A DNA stretch of 43,204 bases from Gemmatimonadales bacterium (GTDB lineage: Bacteria > Gemmatimonadota > Gemmatimonadetes > Gemmatimonadales > GWC2-71-9). The notes beneath the pieces were generated by a model. The model had not been told where the DNA came from. It searched no databases and saw nothing but the letters and a program-made list of their open reading frames with translations. Within the stretch, counting starts at the first letter, position 1, and every line of letters starts with the position of its first letter. Shown here piece by piece: positions 7,864 to 16,104 of the stretch. Both the position numbers and the translations under genes were made by a program. Location: contig JAICJD010000008.1 of NCBI GenBank assembly GCA_025928645.1, positions 1 to 43,204 on the forward strand, written 5' to 3'.

Positions 7864-8973
7864 TCAACCCGGATGCGCCGGGGGAGCAAGCCGGCCGGCG
7901 AGCACCGTCCGATAGAGCTCGCGCGTGCGCTCCACGGTCCGCTCGAGCGAGAAGCGCTCGCGCGCGGTGTCCCGGGCGCATGCGCCGAGGCGGGCGGCCA
8001 GCCCGGGCTCCGTGAGGACGCGATCGATCCCCGCCGCCCAGTCGGCCGGATCGAGCGGGCGAACGAGCAGCCCGTCGGCGCCGTGCGTCACCACGTCGAG
8101 ATTGCCCGCGGCCGCGGAGGCGATCACGGGCTTGCCGAGCGCCATGGCCTCGAGCAGCGACTGCGACAAGCCCTCGCTCCGCGACGGCAGCAGCACGAGG
8201 TCGAGCAGCTCGTACAGCGGCCGGACGTCCGGCGTGAACGGCAGCGCGACCGCGGCGTGCGGCGGGGCCACCGACCGGACGAGGTGCGCCAGCGGGTGGT
8301 CCGCCCCGACGCCGGCCAGTACCAGCCGCACCGGCGTGCGGACCCGCGGGAGCGCCCGCAGCACGATCGCCTGGTCTTTGGGCCGCGCGACGATCCCCAC
8401 CGTCCGCTGGTCGGCCCGCCAGCCGATCCGCTCGCGCCAGCCGGCCACGGACCCGGCGTCCGGTGCGGGGTCCACCCGCTCGAGCACCAGCCCGTTGGGG
8501 ATGACGGCGAGCTTGCGCCGGGGCGTCCCCTTCCGCGCCAGCGCCGCGGCCACCGCCTCGCTCACCGCGACGACGCGCGCGGCGGCCCGGGCGGCGAGCC
8601 AGGTCTCCGCGAAGAGCGTGCGCGGCATCTGCCGGCGGGTGAGCACCAGCGGCGGCCCGAGCCGGCCGAGCCAGGCGAGCAGTGTCAGCGCCTGGCGGTC
8701 GCGCGCGCTCTGCGAGTTGACGAGGTCGCACGGATGACGCTCGAGCAGCGCGGCGAGCGCGCCCGCGTTCCGTCGGCGCGCGCGGGGCGCGAGCGCGAGC
8801 GGGAGCACCTCGAGGCCGCCGGCGCGCGCCTGGTGCTCGACCTCGGAGTCGGGTGGACAGGCAAAGCGGAGGTCCACGCCCGCGCGCGCGAGGCCGAGCG
8901 AGAGGTGCAGCGTGGAGGTCACCGAGCCGGCGCCGCCGCCCTGGTGCAGCACCTGCAGAACGCGCATGGTCAT
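7864..8973 (-). CDS. Glycosyltransferase family 4 (GT-B fold)
   Basis: A 369-aa GT4 enzyme: N-terminal VLQVLHQGGGAGSVTSTLHLSLGLARAG, central VVAVSEAVAAAL and VIPNGLVLERV, and C-terminal SRSEGLSQSLLEAMALGKPVIAS with the E-x7-E donor signature, then GNLDVVTHGADGLLV. This arrangement matches WaaG/capsule-type transferases. I take the first of two in-frame ATGs (8973 and 8967). The frame is open far upstream, but that extension is antisense to the divergent gene at 9007. Only 33 nt separate the two start codons. Confidence 0.85.
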   Translation of the reverse strand: MTMRVLQVLHQGGGAGSVTSTLHLSLGLARAGVDLRFACPPDSEVEHQARAGGLEVLPLALAPRARRRNAGALAALLERHPCDLVNSQSARDRQALTLLAWLGRLGPPLVLTRRQMPRTLFAETWLAARAAARVVAVSEAVAAALARKGTPRRKLAVIPNGLVLERVDPAPDAGSVAGWRERIGWRADQRTVGIVARPKDQAIVLRALPRVRTPVRLVLAGVGADHPLAHLVRSVAPPHAAVALPFTPDVRPLYELLDLVLLPSRSEGLSQSLLEAMALGKPVIASAAAGNLDVVTHGADGLLVRPLDPADWAAGIDRVLTEPGLAARLGACARDTARERFSLERTVERTRELYRTVLAGRLAPPAHPG

Positions 8974-8991
8974 CGGGCGGAGGAAGATGCA

Positions 8992-8997
8992 TAGATT
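8992..8997 (+). promoter_or_regulatory. -10-like box for the gene at 9007
   Basis: TAGATT lies 9 nt before ATG 9007, giving a 5' leader of at most about 3 nt and no room for a ribosome binding site. No good -35 is visible. It fits the TAnnnT pattern seen before other first genes in this window. Confidence 0.35.
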
Positions 8998-9006
8998 CCA
9001 CCCGCC

Positions 9007-9939
9007 ATGCACGTCGCCCTCTACGCGCGCGACCGCCTGCCGGTCACGAAGTACGGCGGCACCCAGCGGATCGTCGTCTATCTCGCGCGCGGCCTCGCGG
9101 CGGCCGGGCACCGGGTGACGCTGCTCGCTCACCCGGGCTCGAGCGTGCCGGAGGCCACGGTTGTCGAGGTGCCGGCGCGGCGCCCGCCGGACCCGCCGAT
9201 CGACCTGCGCCCGTGGCTGCCCCGCGGCGCGGAGGTCCTGCTCGCCTTTGCGCCGATCGCCGGACCAGCCGAGCTGCCGTGGATCCGGAGCCTGCACGGC
9301 AACCGGCCGCCGGGGACCCGGAGTGCGCCCAACACGCTCTTCCTGAGCCGCGACCACGCGGCTCGCCATGGCGCCACCGCGTTCGTGTACAACGGGATCG
9401 ATCCGGCCGAGTTCCGGTTCAACCCGGCCAAGGGCGACCACGACCTGTTTCTCGGCCGGCTTCACCAGGTCAAGGGCTATCGCTGGGCCCTCGAAGGCAC
9501 CCGGCGCGCGGGACGCCGGCTGGTGCTCGCCGGCGGGTGGCGGCCGAGCCTCCGGCGGTCGGTGCGCTACGTCGGCAAGGTGGGTGGGGCGAGAAAGGCG
9601 GAGCTCCTGGCGGAGGCCGCGTGCCTCTGGATGCCGGCCCTGTGGGACGAGCCGTTCGGCCTCACGCTGATCGAGGCGATGGTCAGCGGCACGCCCGTGC
9701 TCGGCACGCGCCGGGGCGCGCTGCCCGAGGTGGTGGCACCCTCGGTCGGCGCCCTGGGCGACACGCTGGACGAGCTGGTGAGCCTCCGCGCCTCGATCGA
9801 TGGCATCGATCCCTCGGCCTGCCGCGCCTGGGTCGAGCGGCATTTTACCCACCACGTCATGGCCGGGGAGTACGTGCGGGTGGTGCGGGCCTACCTGGCG
9901 ACGGGAGTGCTGCCCGCGGGCAGGACGGTCGGGGAGTGA
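9007..9939 (+). CDS. Glycosyltransferase family 4 (GT-B fold)
   Basis: This 310-aa protein begins MHVALYARDRLPVTKYGGTQ, the GT4 start with the GGTQR glycine loop, and continues with FVYNGIDPAEF, FLGRLHQVKGY and a C-terminal WDEPFGLTLIEAMVSGTPV with the E-x7-E motif. It is shorter than most GT4 enzymes because the acceptor domain is compact. The gene is monocistronic on the + strand, between a divergent GT4 gene and a convergent CgeB-like gene. A palindromic element follows it. Confidence 0.87.
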   Translation: MHVALYARDRLPVTKYGGTQRIVVYLARGLAAAGHRVTLLAHPGSSVPEATVVEVPARRPPDPPIDLRPWLPRGAEVLLAFAPIAGPAELPWIRSLHGNRPPGTRSAPNTLFLSRDHAARHGATAFVYNGIDPAEFRFNPAKGDHDLFLGRLHQVKGYRWALEGTRRAGRRLVLAGGWRPSLRRSVRYVGKVGGARKAELLAEAACLWMPALWDEPFGLTLIEAMVSGTPVLGTRRGALPEVVAPSVGALGDTLDELVSLRASIDGIDPSACRAWVERHFTHHVMAGEYVRVVRAYLATGVLPAGRTVGE

Positions 9940-9964
9940 AGCGCGACGTGCCGCGCAGCGTGCC

Positions 9965-10060
9965 TCATCCCGGGCGAAGCGAGGGACCTGCCCCGTCAGC
10001 TCGCGCGATCGCGTGGAGCTCCGAACCGGATGAGCGGGTCCCTCGCTTCGCTCGGGATGA
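9965..10060. repeat. 27-bp imperfect inverted repeat in a convergent intergenic region
   Basis: Arms at 9965-9991 and 10034-10060 match at 25 of 27 positions and carry the core GCGAAGCGAGGGACC. The 42-nt centre holds a second small palindrome (AGCTC...GAGCT around CGCGATCGCG). It occupies the gap between the convergent genes ending at 9939 and 10079, where it could act as a two-way terminator. The same core recurs in the hairpin at 36078-36151, so this looks like one copy of a dispersed palindromic repeat. Confidence 0.75.
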
Positions 10061-10078
10061 TGAGCGCCCTGCCCCATC

Positions 10079-11086
10079 TCACCCCGCCGCGAGCGCCGGC
10101 ACCCGTCCCATCACGGTCTGCAGCAGGACGGCAAGGCGGTGCATGTAGGTATGCTCGCTGAGCGCGCGCTGCCGGGCGCCTGCCGCCACCTGCTCCGCCC
10201 ATGCCCGATCGTGCAGCGCCTCGGCTGTGAGCGTTCGCAATTCCGCGGGCGAACGCGCCACGAGGAGCTCGGAGCCCTCGCGAAAGTGGCGCTGCGTGTC
10301 CGGATGATCCTCGATCACCTGGGGCACGCCGATGGCCGCCAGCTCGAACAGGCGCCGGCTCGCGCCCGGATCGTGCCCGCCCGCCGCATTCTCGTCGCTG
10401 CACGCCACGTTCACCGCCACCGAGGCGCCGGCATACGCGCGGATGTAGTCCTGGTGGCCCAGCAGCTCGCCGCGGCAGTAGTCTCGAAGTCGCGTCCGCC
10501 GCCAGCCGGGGCCCCACACGGCGAGGCCGAACTCTACCAGCTCGTACAGCTGGCGCTCGCGATAGGGCGTGGCCGTCCCGGCGAATACGACGTTGGCGCG
10601 GTAGCGGTCGCGCGCGCGCATGGGCCGGTGGATCGAGGGATCGCAGCCCGCGGGGAGATAGTGCACGGGAGGATTGCCGGCCACGTCGAGAGCCTCGACC
10701 GTGGCATGATCGGCGACGAAGACGGCATCGTAGGCCGCCGCGAAGGGCAGGATGTCCTCGGGCGCCCGCCGCGCATCGCAGAACCAGTTCACCCACGTCG
10801 TCGGGGCGCCCTGCCGGAGCGAGGCCACCATCGCCGCATCAACCTGGGTGCCCTCGAGCACCAGCACGAGCGCCGGCGTGCTCCCGGCGATCGCGCGGGC
10901 GAGGCGGTCGTGCAGTCCCACGCGCCGGAGGCGGCTGAGCCAGCCGCCGGTGCCGATCAGGTTGACGGTGGCGACCCGGCAGCCGAGCCGCTCGAGCGCA
11001 CGGCGGCGCAGACCGGCATGGGCATGGAGGGAATCATCGAACGACCCGACGAGGAGCACCCGGGTCTCGGGAAAGTGGCTGGACAC
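10079..11086 (-). CDS. CgeB-like glycosyltransferase (second copy of the type)
   Basis: A 335-aa protein with the same layout as the one at 6008-6979: N-terminal VLLVGSFDDSLHAHAGLRRRAL, HYLPAGCDPSIHRP in mid-protein, FAGTATPYRERQLYEL, then DPGASRRLFELAAIGVPQV and a C-terminal TYMHRLAVLL. This fits the CgeB / Glyco_trans_1_2 fold; the donor is unknown. GTG at 11086 is favoured because TACTTT sits 6 nt upstream with TTGTCA 16 nt before that, which predicts a leaderless mRNA. The gene converges on the GT4 gene ending at 9939. Confidence 0.78.
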   Translation of the reverse strand: MSSHFPETRVLLVGSFDDSLHAHAGLRRRALERLGCRVATVNLIGTGGWLSRLRRVGLHDRLARAIAGSTPALVLVLEGTQVDAAMVASLRQGAPTTWVNWFCDARRAPEDILPFAAAYDAVFVADHATVEALDVAGNPPVHYLPAGCDPSIHRPMRARDRYRANVVFAGTATPYRERQLYELVEFGLAVWGPGWRRTRLRDYCRGELLGHQDYIRAYAGASVAVNVACSDENAAGGHDPGASRRLFELAAIGVPQVIEDHPDTQRHFREGSELLVARSPAELRTLTAEALHDRAWAEQVAAGARQRALSEHTYMHRLAVLLQTVMGRVPALAAG

Positions 11087-11120
11087 AGGACGAAAGTAGC
11101 GAATGGGTTCGCGATGACAA
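11087..11120 (-). promoter_or_regulatory. Sigma-70-type promoter giving a leaderless mRNA
   Basis: On the - strand, TTGTCA (11120-11115), 16 nt, TACTTT (11098-11093), then 6 nt to the GTG start at 11086. The -35 matches TTGACA at five of six positions. Transcription would start at the start codon itself. Confidence 0.6.
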
Positions 11121-11127
11121 CCCGCGC

Positions 11128-12960
11128 TCAGTACTCCACCGCGAGCACCGGTTCGTCGTCGCGGAACTGCAGATCGTAGAGCCGGCGATACAGCCCGCCC
11201 GCCCGGAACAGCTGCTCGTGCGTACCCTGCTGGACCACGCGGCCCTCGTCGAGCACCACGATCTCGTCGGCGTCCCGTACGGTGGCCAGCCGGTGCGCGA
11301 TCACCAGCACCGTGCGATCGGCCATGAGCCGGTCGATCGCCTGCTGGACCAGGCGCTCGGACTCGGTATCGAGCGCGCTGGTGGCCTCGTCCAGGATCAG
11401 GATCGGCGGGTCGCGGAGCAGCGCGCGGGCGATCGCGATCCGCTGGCGCTGGCCCCCGGACAAACGCGTGCCCCGCTCGCCCAGCAGGGTCTCGTAGCCC
11501 TGCGGCAGCTGGGCGATGAACAAATCGGCGTTGGCGGCACGCGCGGCCGCCTCGACCTGGTCGCGCGTGGCGCCGGGCGAGCCGTAGGCGATGTTGGCCT
11601 GCACGGTGTCGTTGAGCAGCACCGTATCCTGGCTCACGACGCCGAGCAGCGCGCGCACCGACCGCCGGGTGAGCCGGGTGAGCGGTACCCCGTCCATCGT
11701 GATCACGCCCGCGGTAGGGTCGTGGAACCGGGGCAGCAGGTCGGCCAAGGTGGTCTTCCCCGCCCCGCTGGGCCCCACCAGGGCAACCACCCGCCCCTTC
11801 GGCAGCGAGAAGGACACATCGCGCAGAACCGGCTCGCCGTCGCCGTAACGGAAGCTCACCCGGTCGAACACGATCTCGCGCTCGAACCGCGCCTCGCCTT
11901 CCCCCGGACGGTCGCCCTCGGTAGCGGGCTCGTCGAGCAGCTCGAACACCCGCTCCGCGCTGGCGAGGGTCACGGCCATGACCGCCGGGAACGAGCTGAT
12001 CGTCTTGAGCGGCGAGGTGAGCTTGAGCGCGGCGATCAGGAACACGATGATCGTCTCGGGCGCGAGCGGCCCGCCGAGACCGATCAGCGCGGGACGGGTG
12101 CCGGCCCAGATGATGAGGATGACGAGAAAGCCCGAGAACACCTCGGTGAGCGGGCTCGTGAGCGAGGAGTACCGCTGGGTGCGGACGACCTGCTTGCGGT
12201 AGCGGTTGGCCTGGGCCGCGAAGCGGGCGCTCTCGCGCGCCTCCTCGCCGTAGGCCCGGATGAGCCGCACGGCCCCGATCCGCTCGGTGAGCGTGGCCGT
12301 GACCTCCCCGCGTTCCTTGGCCCGCGCCCGCGCGTGGCGCCGGAGCCGCTTGAGCAGCGACTGCAGCAGGTACACCATCGCCGGCACGCAGGCGAGGGTG
12401 AGCAGCGTGAGCCGGAGCGAGATCTGGCTCAGCACCGCGAGCGTGATGGTCACGACGACGATATTCTGGAACAGCGAGAGCAGCGAGGCGGTGATCACCG
12501 TCTTGGTCTGATCCACCTCGGTGACGATGTACGAGATGAGCTGTCCGGCCCGGGTGCGCTGGAAGTAGTTCAGGTCGAGCGAGAGCAGGTGATCGAAGAT
12601 GCGGGTGCGGAGATCGCGGACCAGCCCTTCCTGCACCCCCACCGAGATCTGGCTGGAGGCGTAGCTCAGCGCGTTCTTAAGCAGCAGGCCCAGCGCGAGC
12701 AGCACCACCAGCCGCCCGGCGGCGGCGCCCGGCGTGAGGCCGGCCACCAGGGGCTCGGTCAGCCGGGTGACCCAGGCCTCGAGCCGGGTGGACCCCGCGT
12801 GGAGCGCCCCGCTGGTGCCGAACAGGTGCTTGAGCAGCGGGATCAGGATGACCAGCGTGAAGCCGTCGAGCAGCGAGGCGAGCGCGGTGGTGGCGAGGCC
12901 CAGGGCGAGCAGGCCGCGGTAAGGCTTGACCTGCTGGAGCAGCCGCAGCTCGACGCGCAC
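11128..12960 (-). CDS. ABC exporter, MsbA/lipid-flippase type (membrane and ATPase domains fused)
   Basis: This 610-aa half-transporter has an N-terminal six-helix membrane domain (about 1-330) and an ATPase domain: Walker [10 protein letters not shown] near residue 395, signature LSGGQ near 497, Walker [10 protein letters not shown] and switch His in IAHRLAT. This layout fits exporters of lipid A, lipid-linked sugars or peptides; next to a glycan island, a glycolipid cargo is likely but unproven. The GTG at 12960 lies 1 nt after the stop of the PorX-like gene, so the two are almost certainly cotranslated. The frame is open upstream only as an antisense-like extension through that gene. Confidence 0.88.
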   Translation of the reverse strand: MRVELRLLQQVKPYRGLLALGLATTALASLLDGFTLVILIPLLKHLFGTSGALHAGSTRLEAWVTRLTEPLVAGLTPGAAAGRLVVLLALGLLLKNALSYASSQISVGVQEGLVRDLRTRIFDHLLSLDLNYFQRTRAGQLISYIVTEVDQTKTVITASLLSLFQNIVVVTITLAVLSQISLRLTLLTLACVPAMVYLLQSLLKRLRRHARARAKERGEVTATLTERIGAVRLIRAYGEEARESARFAAQANRYRKQVVRTQRYSSLTSPLTEVFSGFLVILIIWAGTRPALIGLGGPLAPETIIVFLIAALKLTSPLKTISSFPAVMAVTLASAERVFELLDEPATEGDRPGEGEARFEREIVFDRVSFRYGDGEPVLRDVSFSLPKGRVVALVGPSGAGKTTLADLLPRFHDPTAGVITMDGVPLTRLTRRSVRALLGVVSQDTVLLNDTVQANIAYGSPGATRDQVEAAARAANADLFIAQLPQGYETLLGERGTRLSGGQRQRIAIARALLRDPPILILDEATSALDTESERLVQQAIDRLMADRTVLVIAHRLATVRDADEIVVLDEGRVVQQGTHEQLFRAGGLYRRLYDLQFRDDEPVLAVEY

Positions 12961-12961
12961 G

Positions 12962-14527
12962 TCAGCCGTGCCGCGGCGTGAGCAGGGCGATCGGAAGAAT
13001 GACCTCCTCCGGCGAGACGCCGCCGTGGAGGAACGCGCCCCGATAGCGCGCCTGGTATTCCCGCAGCTTGGTCGGATAGACGAAGAACCGGTCGCCGGTG
13101 GCGAGCAGGAGCCGGGTGCCGGGGCTCCGCGCGGGCAGGCCGAAGCTCGGCAGATCGTCCACCACCAGCGCCGCGTCGGCCTCCTGTGCCCGCAGGTCGT
13201 CGCCGAATTTGTAGCGCAGGTTCGAGGTCGTGTCGCGCTTGGCGTACACCGTGGCCGGCGTGTGGCAGTGGATCGAGCCGTGGTCGGTCGTGAGCAGGAC
13301 CGGCACGCCGCGGCGCTCGGCCTCCCTGAGCGCGTCCCACAGCGGCGAGCGCTCGAACCAGGTGCGGGTGAGGTTGCGGAGCGCCGGCGTGTCCCGCGCC
13401 ACCTCGAACAGGGTCGAGTTCTCGGTCCGGCCATGGGTGAGCTGGTCGATGAAGCTGAAGACCAGCGCCGTCACGCCGTCCTGCGCCAGGTGCGCCGGCA
13501 GCCGCTTGAGCAGGCTGTCTCCATCCGCTGCGGTGAACACCTTCTCGTAGTGCACCGGCACCGCGCGCCCCGTGAGATCGCGGAGCTGCTCGGTCAGGAA
13601 CTCGGCCTCGTGGGCGTTGAGGCTCGCTTCCTCGCTGTCGATCCACCATTGCGGGTAGCGCGCCTTGATCTCCGCCGGGAACAGGCCGCTGAAGATCGCG
13701 TTCCGGGCGAACGGCGTCGCCGTCGGCAGGATCGAGAAGTAGTGCGCCGTCTCGATGTCGAACCGGGCGCTGATGAGCGGCCGGATCATGGCCCATTGGT
13801 CGAGCCGGAGGCAATCCACCACCACGAGCAGCACCCGCCGGTGCATGTCGAGCACGGGACGGAGGAACTCGGCGCCGATGTCCACCGAGAGCGGGGGGCG
13901 GTCGCTGTCGCCGTCGTGCAGCCAGCGGGCGTAGTTGCGCTGCAGATAGCGGGCGAAGTCCTGCCGCAGGCTTTCCTGCAGCGTCCGGAGCGCGTCCTGC
14001 AGGCCGGGCTCGTCCGCCTGGCCCAGCCGCACCTCCCATTCGGCCAGCTCCGCCACGAGCTCCACCCACTCGCGCCAGGCCAGCGGCCCCGCGCGCCGCG
14101 CCTCGAGCTCCCGGAAGCGGGTGGCGAAGTCGCGGGACAACCGCTGCTGCCGGATGCGGTCGCCGTCGAGCAGCCGGGTCACCACCGAGAGGATCTGGCG
14201 CGGGTTGACGGGCTTGATCAGGTAGTCGGAGATGTCTGCGCCGATCGCGTCCTTGAGCGTCTCCGTCTCCTCGCTCTTCGTCACCATGACGACCGGCATC
14301 CCGTGGTCGATGGCACGGATGGCCTGGAACAGCTCGAGCCCCCGGCGGCCGGGCATCTGTTCGTCGAGCAGGACCACCCCGTACGGCTGCCGCTGCAGCA
14401 GCACCAGGGCGTCGTCGCCGTGGGGGGTGGTCTCCACCGCGAAGCCCTGTTCCTCCAGAAACAGGACATGGGACGTGAGGCTCTCGACCTCGTCGTCCAC
14501 CCACAGGATGCTTTTGGGGCGGGGCAT
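12962..14527 (-). CDS. porX: PorX-like response regulator with PglZ phosphodiesterase domain
   Basis: This 521-aa protein has a receiver domain (Asp11, Asp12, phospho-acceptor Asp55, Thr83, Lys105), a helical linker (about 125-220) and a PglZ/alkaline-phosphatase-superfamily domain. Its expected zinc-site residues are present: Asp238 in VVDCLRLDQ, Thr271 in PTATPFARN (nucleophile), Asp361 and His365 in IDQLTHG, Asp414 and His415 in TTDHGS, and His501. Length and order match PorX, which in Bacteroidota works with PorY and a sigma factor to control type IX secretion. No histidine kinase or T9SS gene is in this window. ATG 14527 is 6 nt after a TATATT box. The exporter gene follows 1 nt downstream. 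Confidence 0.85.
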   Translation of the reverse strand: MPRPKSILWVDDEVESLTSHVLFLEEQGFAVETTPHGDDALVLLQRQPYGVVLLDEQMPGRRGLELFQAIRAIDHGMPVVMVTKSEETETLKDAIGADISDYLIKPVNPRQILSVVTRLLDGDRIRQQRLSRDFATRFRELEARRAGPLAWREWVELVAELAEWEVRLGQADEPGLQDALRTLQESLRQDFARYLQRNYARWLHDGDSDRPPLSVDIGAEFLRPVLDMHRRVLLVVVDCLRLDQWAMIRPLISARFDIETAHYFSILPTATPFARNAIFSGLFPAEIKARYPQWWIDSEEASLNAHEAEFLTEQLRDLTGRAVPVHYEKVFTAADGDSLLKRLPAHLAQDGVTALVFSFIDQLTHGRTENSTLFEVARDTPALRNLTRTWFERSPLWDALREAERRGVPVLLTTDHGSIHCHTPATVYAKRDTTSNLRYKFGDDLRAQEADAALVVDDLPSFGLPARSPGTRLLLATGDRFFVYPTKLREYQARYRGAFLHGGVSPEEVILPIALLTPRHG

Positions 14528-14533
14528 GGGGGG

Positions 14534-14539
14534 AATATA
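14534..14539 (-). promoter_or_regulatory. -10 box of the PorX-like/exporter operon
   Basis: TATATT on the - strand is followed by six Cs and then the ATG at 14527. The spacing predicts transcription starting at the ATG; the C tract rules out a Shine-Dalgarno site. No -35 is recognisable, since the upstream DNA is the purine-rich repeat. Confidence 0.5.
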
Positions 14540-14554
14540 CAGGGCCGGGAACGG

Positions 14555-14666
14555 TGGAGAGGCGGAGAGGGCGGAGAGGACGGAGAGGAGACGGAAAGGT
14601 TCGAGCCTCCTCTCCGTCCGATCCCCTCCGTCCTCTCCGTCTTCTCCGTCCTCTCCGCCTTCCGTC
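14555..14666. repeat. Purine/pyrimidine inverted tandem repeat (9-nt unit)
   Basis: Positions 14556-14599 are nearly all purine on the + strand, with repeats of the 9-mer GGCGGAGAG (variants GACGGAGAG). After a 6-nt spacer, 14606-14666 are nearly all pyrimidine with the complementary unit CTCTCCGTC. The two halves can fold into a long imperfect stem. The element fills the region between the divergent starts at 14527 and 14696. It shares words with the short repeat at 5-37. No ORF is evident in it. Confidence 0.75.
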
Positions 14667-14681
14667 TTGTTTTGCGACCCC

Positions 14682-14687
14682 TACATT
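14682..14687 (+). promoter_or_regulatory. -10-like box for the heptosyltransferase gene
   Basis: TACATT ends 8 nt before the GTG at 14696 and no Shine-Dalgarno sequence fits between. This agrees with a leaderless or nearly leaderless start. No clear -35. Confidence 0.4.
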
Positions 14688-14695
14688 ACCCCCTT

Positions 14696-15721
14696 GTGAG
14701 TTACAGCATTTTTCTCTCCCCCGACATCCTCGTAGTCCGGTTCGGTTCGATCGGCGACATCCTGCTGACGACGCCGTTGCTGCGCGCGATCCGGACCAAG
14801 TGGCCCGGCGCGCGGGTCACGTTTCTCACCAAGCGGCAGTACGTCCCGCTGGTGAGCGACAACCCCAACGTCACCGAGGTGTTCGGCATCGCGCCCCAGG
14901 ACACCATCCGGGGGGTCGCGGCCCAGATCCGCACGGTGAAGTACACGCACATCCTCGATCTCCAGGGCGGCGGTCGCACCACCCCGCTCCGGCTGCTCGC
15001 CCGCGGGCCGTGGTCGGGCTACTCGCACCGGCGCCTGGCGCGCGAGCTGCTCATCCGCTTCAAGCACAACGCCTACTCGGAGCACGTCCCGGTGGCCGAG
15101 CGCTACTTCGAGGCCGCCGCCGACCTCGACGTCGCGCCCGACGGCGGCCCGCCGGAGCTCTTCCTCAACCCGGCAGCCGAGGAGAAGGCGGGGTCCTGGC
15201 TCTCCCGGGCGGGCGTGGGCACCAAGCGTCCGCTGGTGGCCATCGGGCCGGGCGCGGCCCACGCCACCAAGCGCTGGCCGGTCCCGCACTGGATCAAGCT
15301 GGTCCGGCAGATCGTCCACACCGGCGCGGATATCGTCGCCCTCGGCGGGCCGGAGGATTCGGCGATGGGCGCGGAGATCGCCGCGCGCGGCGGCACCCAG
15401 GTCGCGAGCGCCGCCGGCGAGCTGAGCCTGCAGGAGACCGGGGCGGTGCTCAAGCGCTCGGCCGCTCTCATCTCGGGCGACACCGGCGTGATGCACATGG
15501 CGACCGGCGTCGGCACGCCGGTCGTTGCCCTGTTCGGTCCGACGGTGCGGCAGTTCGGCTTCTTCCCCTACAACGCGCACGCGAGCGTGGTCGAGCGGAA
15601 CCTGCCCTGCCGCCCGTGCAGCAGTCACGGCAGCGAGGCCTGTCCGCTCGAGCACCACCTCTGCATGCGCGAGATCCAGCCGGACATGGTCTTCAGCACG
15701 CTGACGCGGACGCTGGCGTGA
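14696..15721 (+). CDS. Glycosyltransferase family 9 (ADP-heptose:LPS heptosyltransferase type)
   Basis: This 341-aa GT9 enzyme begins ILVVRFGSIGDILLTTPLLRAIRTKWP, the family N-terminal motif, and has IGPGAAHATKRWP (start of the donor domain), ISGDTGVMHMA and VALFGPT, which bind the ADP-sugar. A cysteine-rich tail (CRPC...CPLEHHLC) is common in this family. Such enzymes add heptose to the LPS inner core at the cytosolic face. GTG at 14696 is preferred because the family motif starts 10 residues later and a -10 box lies just upstream. Its stop overlaps the next start (GTGA). Confidence 0.88.
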   Translation: MSYSIFLSPDILVVRFGSIGDILLTTPLLRAIRTKWPGARVTFLTKRQYVPLVSDNPNVTEVFGIAPQDTIRGVAAQIRTVKYTHILDLQGGGRTTPLRLLARGPWSGYSHRRLARELLIRFKHNAYSEHVPVAERYFEAAADLDVAPDGGPPELFLNPAAEEKAGSWLSRAGVGTKRPLVAIGPGAAHATKRWPVPHWIKLVRQIVHTGADIVALGGPEDSAMGAEIAARGGTQVASAAGELSLQETGAVLKRSAALISGDTGVMHMATGVGTPVVALFGPTVRQFGFFPYNAHASVVERNLPCRPCSSHGSEACPLEHHLCMREIQPDMVFSTLTRTLA

Positions 15722-16104
15722 GCGGCTGGGACCCGGCCGCCACCGCGCTGCTCGGCGTGCTCCCGCAGACCGCGCGCGGGCCACGGCGGGAGGGAATCTT
15801 CGCGCTCTGGCTCACCGTGCGCGTCGCGCAGGATCTGCTGAGCGACCCGCCGCCGGCTGAGCGCGCCCACCGCCGCCGGCTGCAGGCGCTGGAGCAGCGG
15901 CTCTCGAGTCTCACCGTGCCGCCGCCGCTTCGCCGCGCGCTCGTCGCCGCGGTGAACCAGCTCCGGGAGGCTCGCCCCGAGACGGCGGCGCAGGTGCTGA
16001 GTCAGCTCGTCGCGCCCGCGCGGGAGGCGGGCGGCGCGGACGCGGGCGACGCCCTGGCCCAGGCCGCCCGGGCCGCGCGCGCGAGCCTCCGCGCCGAGCG
16101 CTGA
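15718..16104 (+). CDS. Small protein of unknown function
   Basis: A 128-aa protein that I do not recognise. It is rich in Ala, Arg and Leu, predicted largely helical, with no Cys and no signal or membrane segment. The start GTG at 15718 overlaps the stop of the heptosyltransferase gene by 4 nt, and its stop directly abuts the GTG of the ATPase gene at 16105. The tight coupling on both sides is the main support that it is real, since the whole region is open in several frames. Confidence 0.6.
   Translation: MSGWDPAATALLGVLPQTARGPRREGIFALWLTVRVAQDLLSDPPPAERAHRRRLQALEQRLSSLTVPPPLRRALVAAVNQLREARPETAAQVLSQLVAPAREAGGADAGDALAQAARAARASLRAER

Noticed and set aside
14555-14666. CRISPR array
   Set aside because: Units are 9 nt, purine or pyrimidine runs, in inverted halves with no unique spacers; no cas genes are near.
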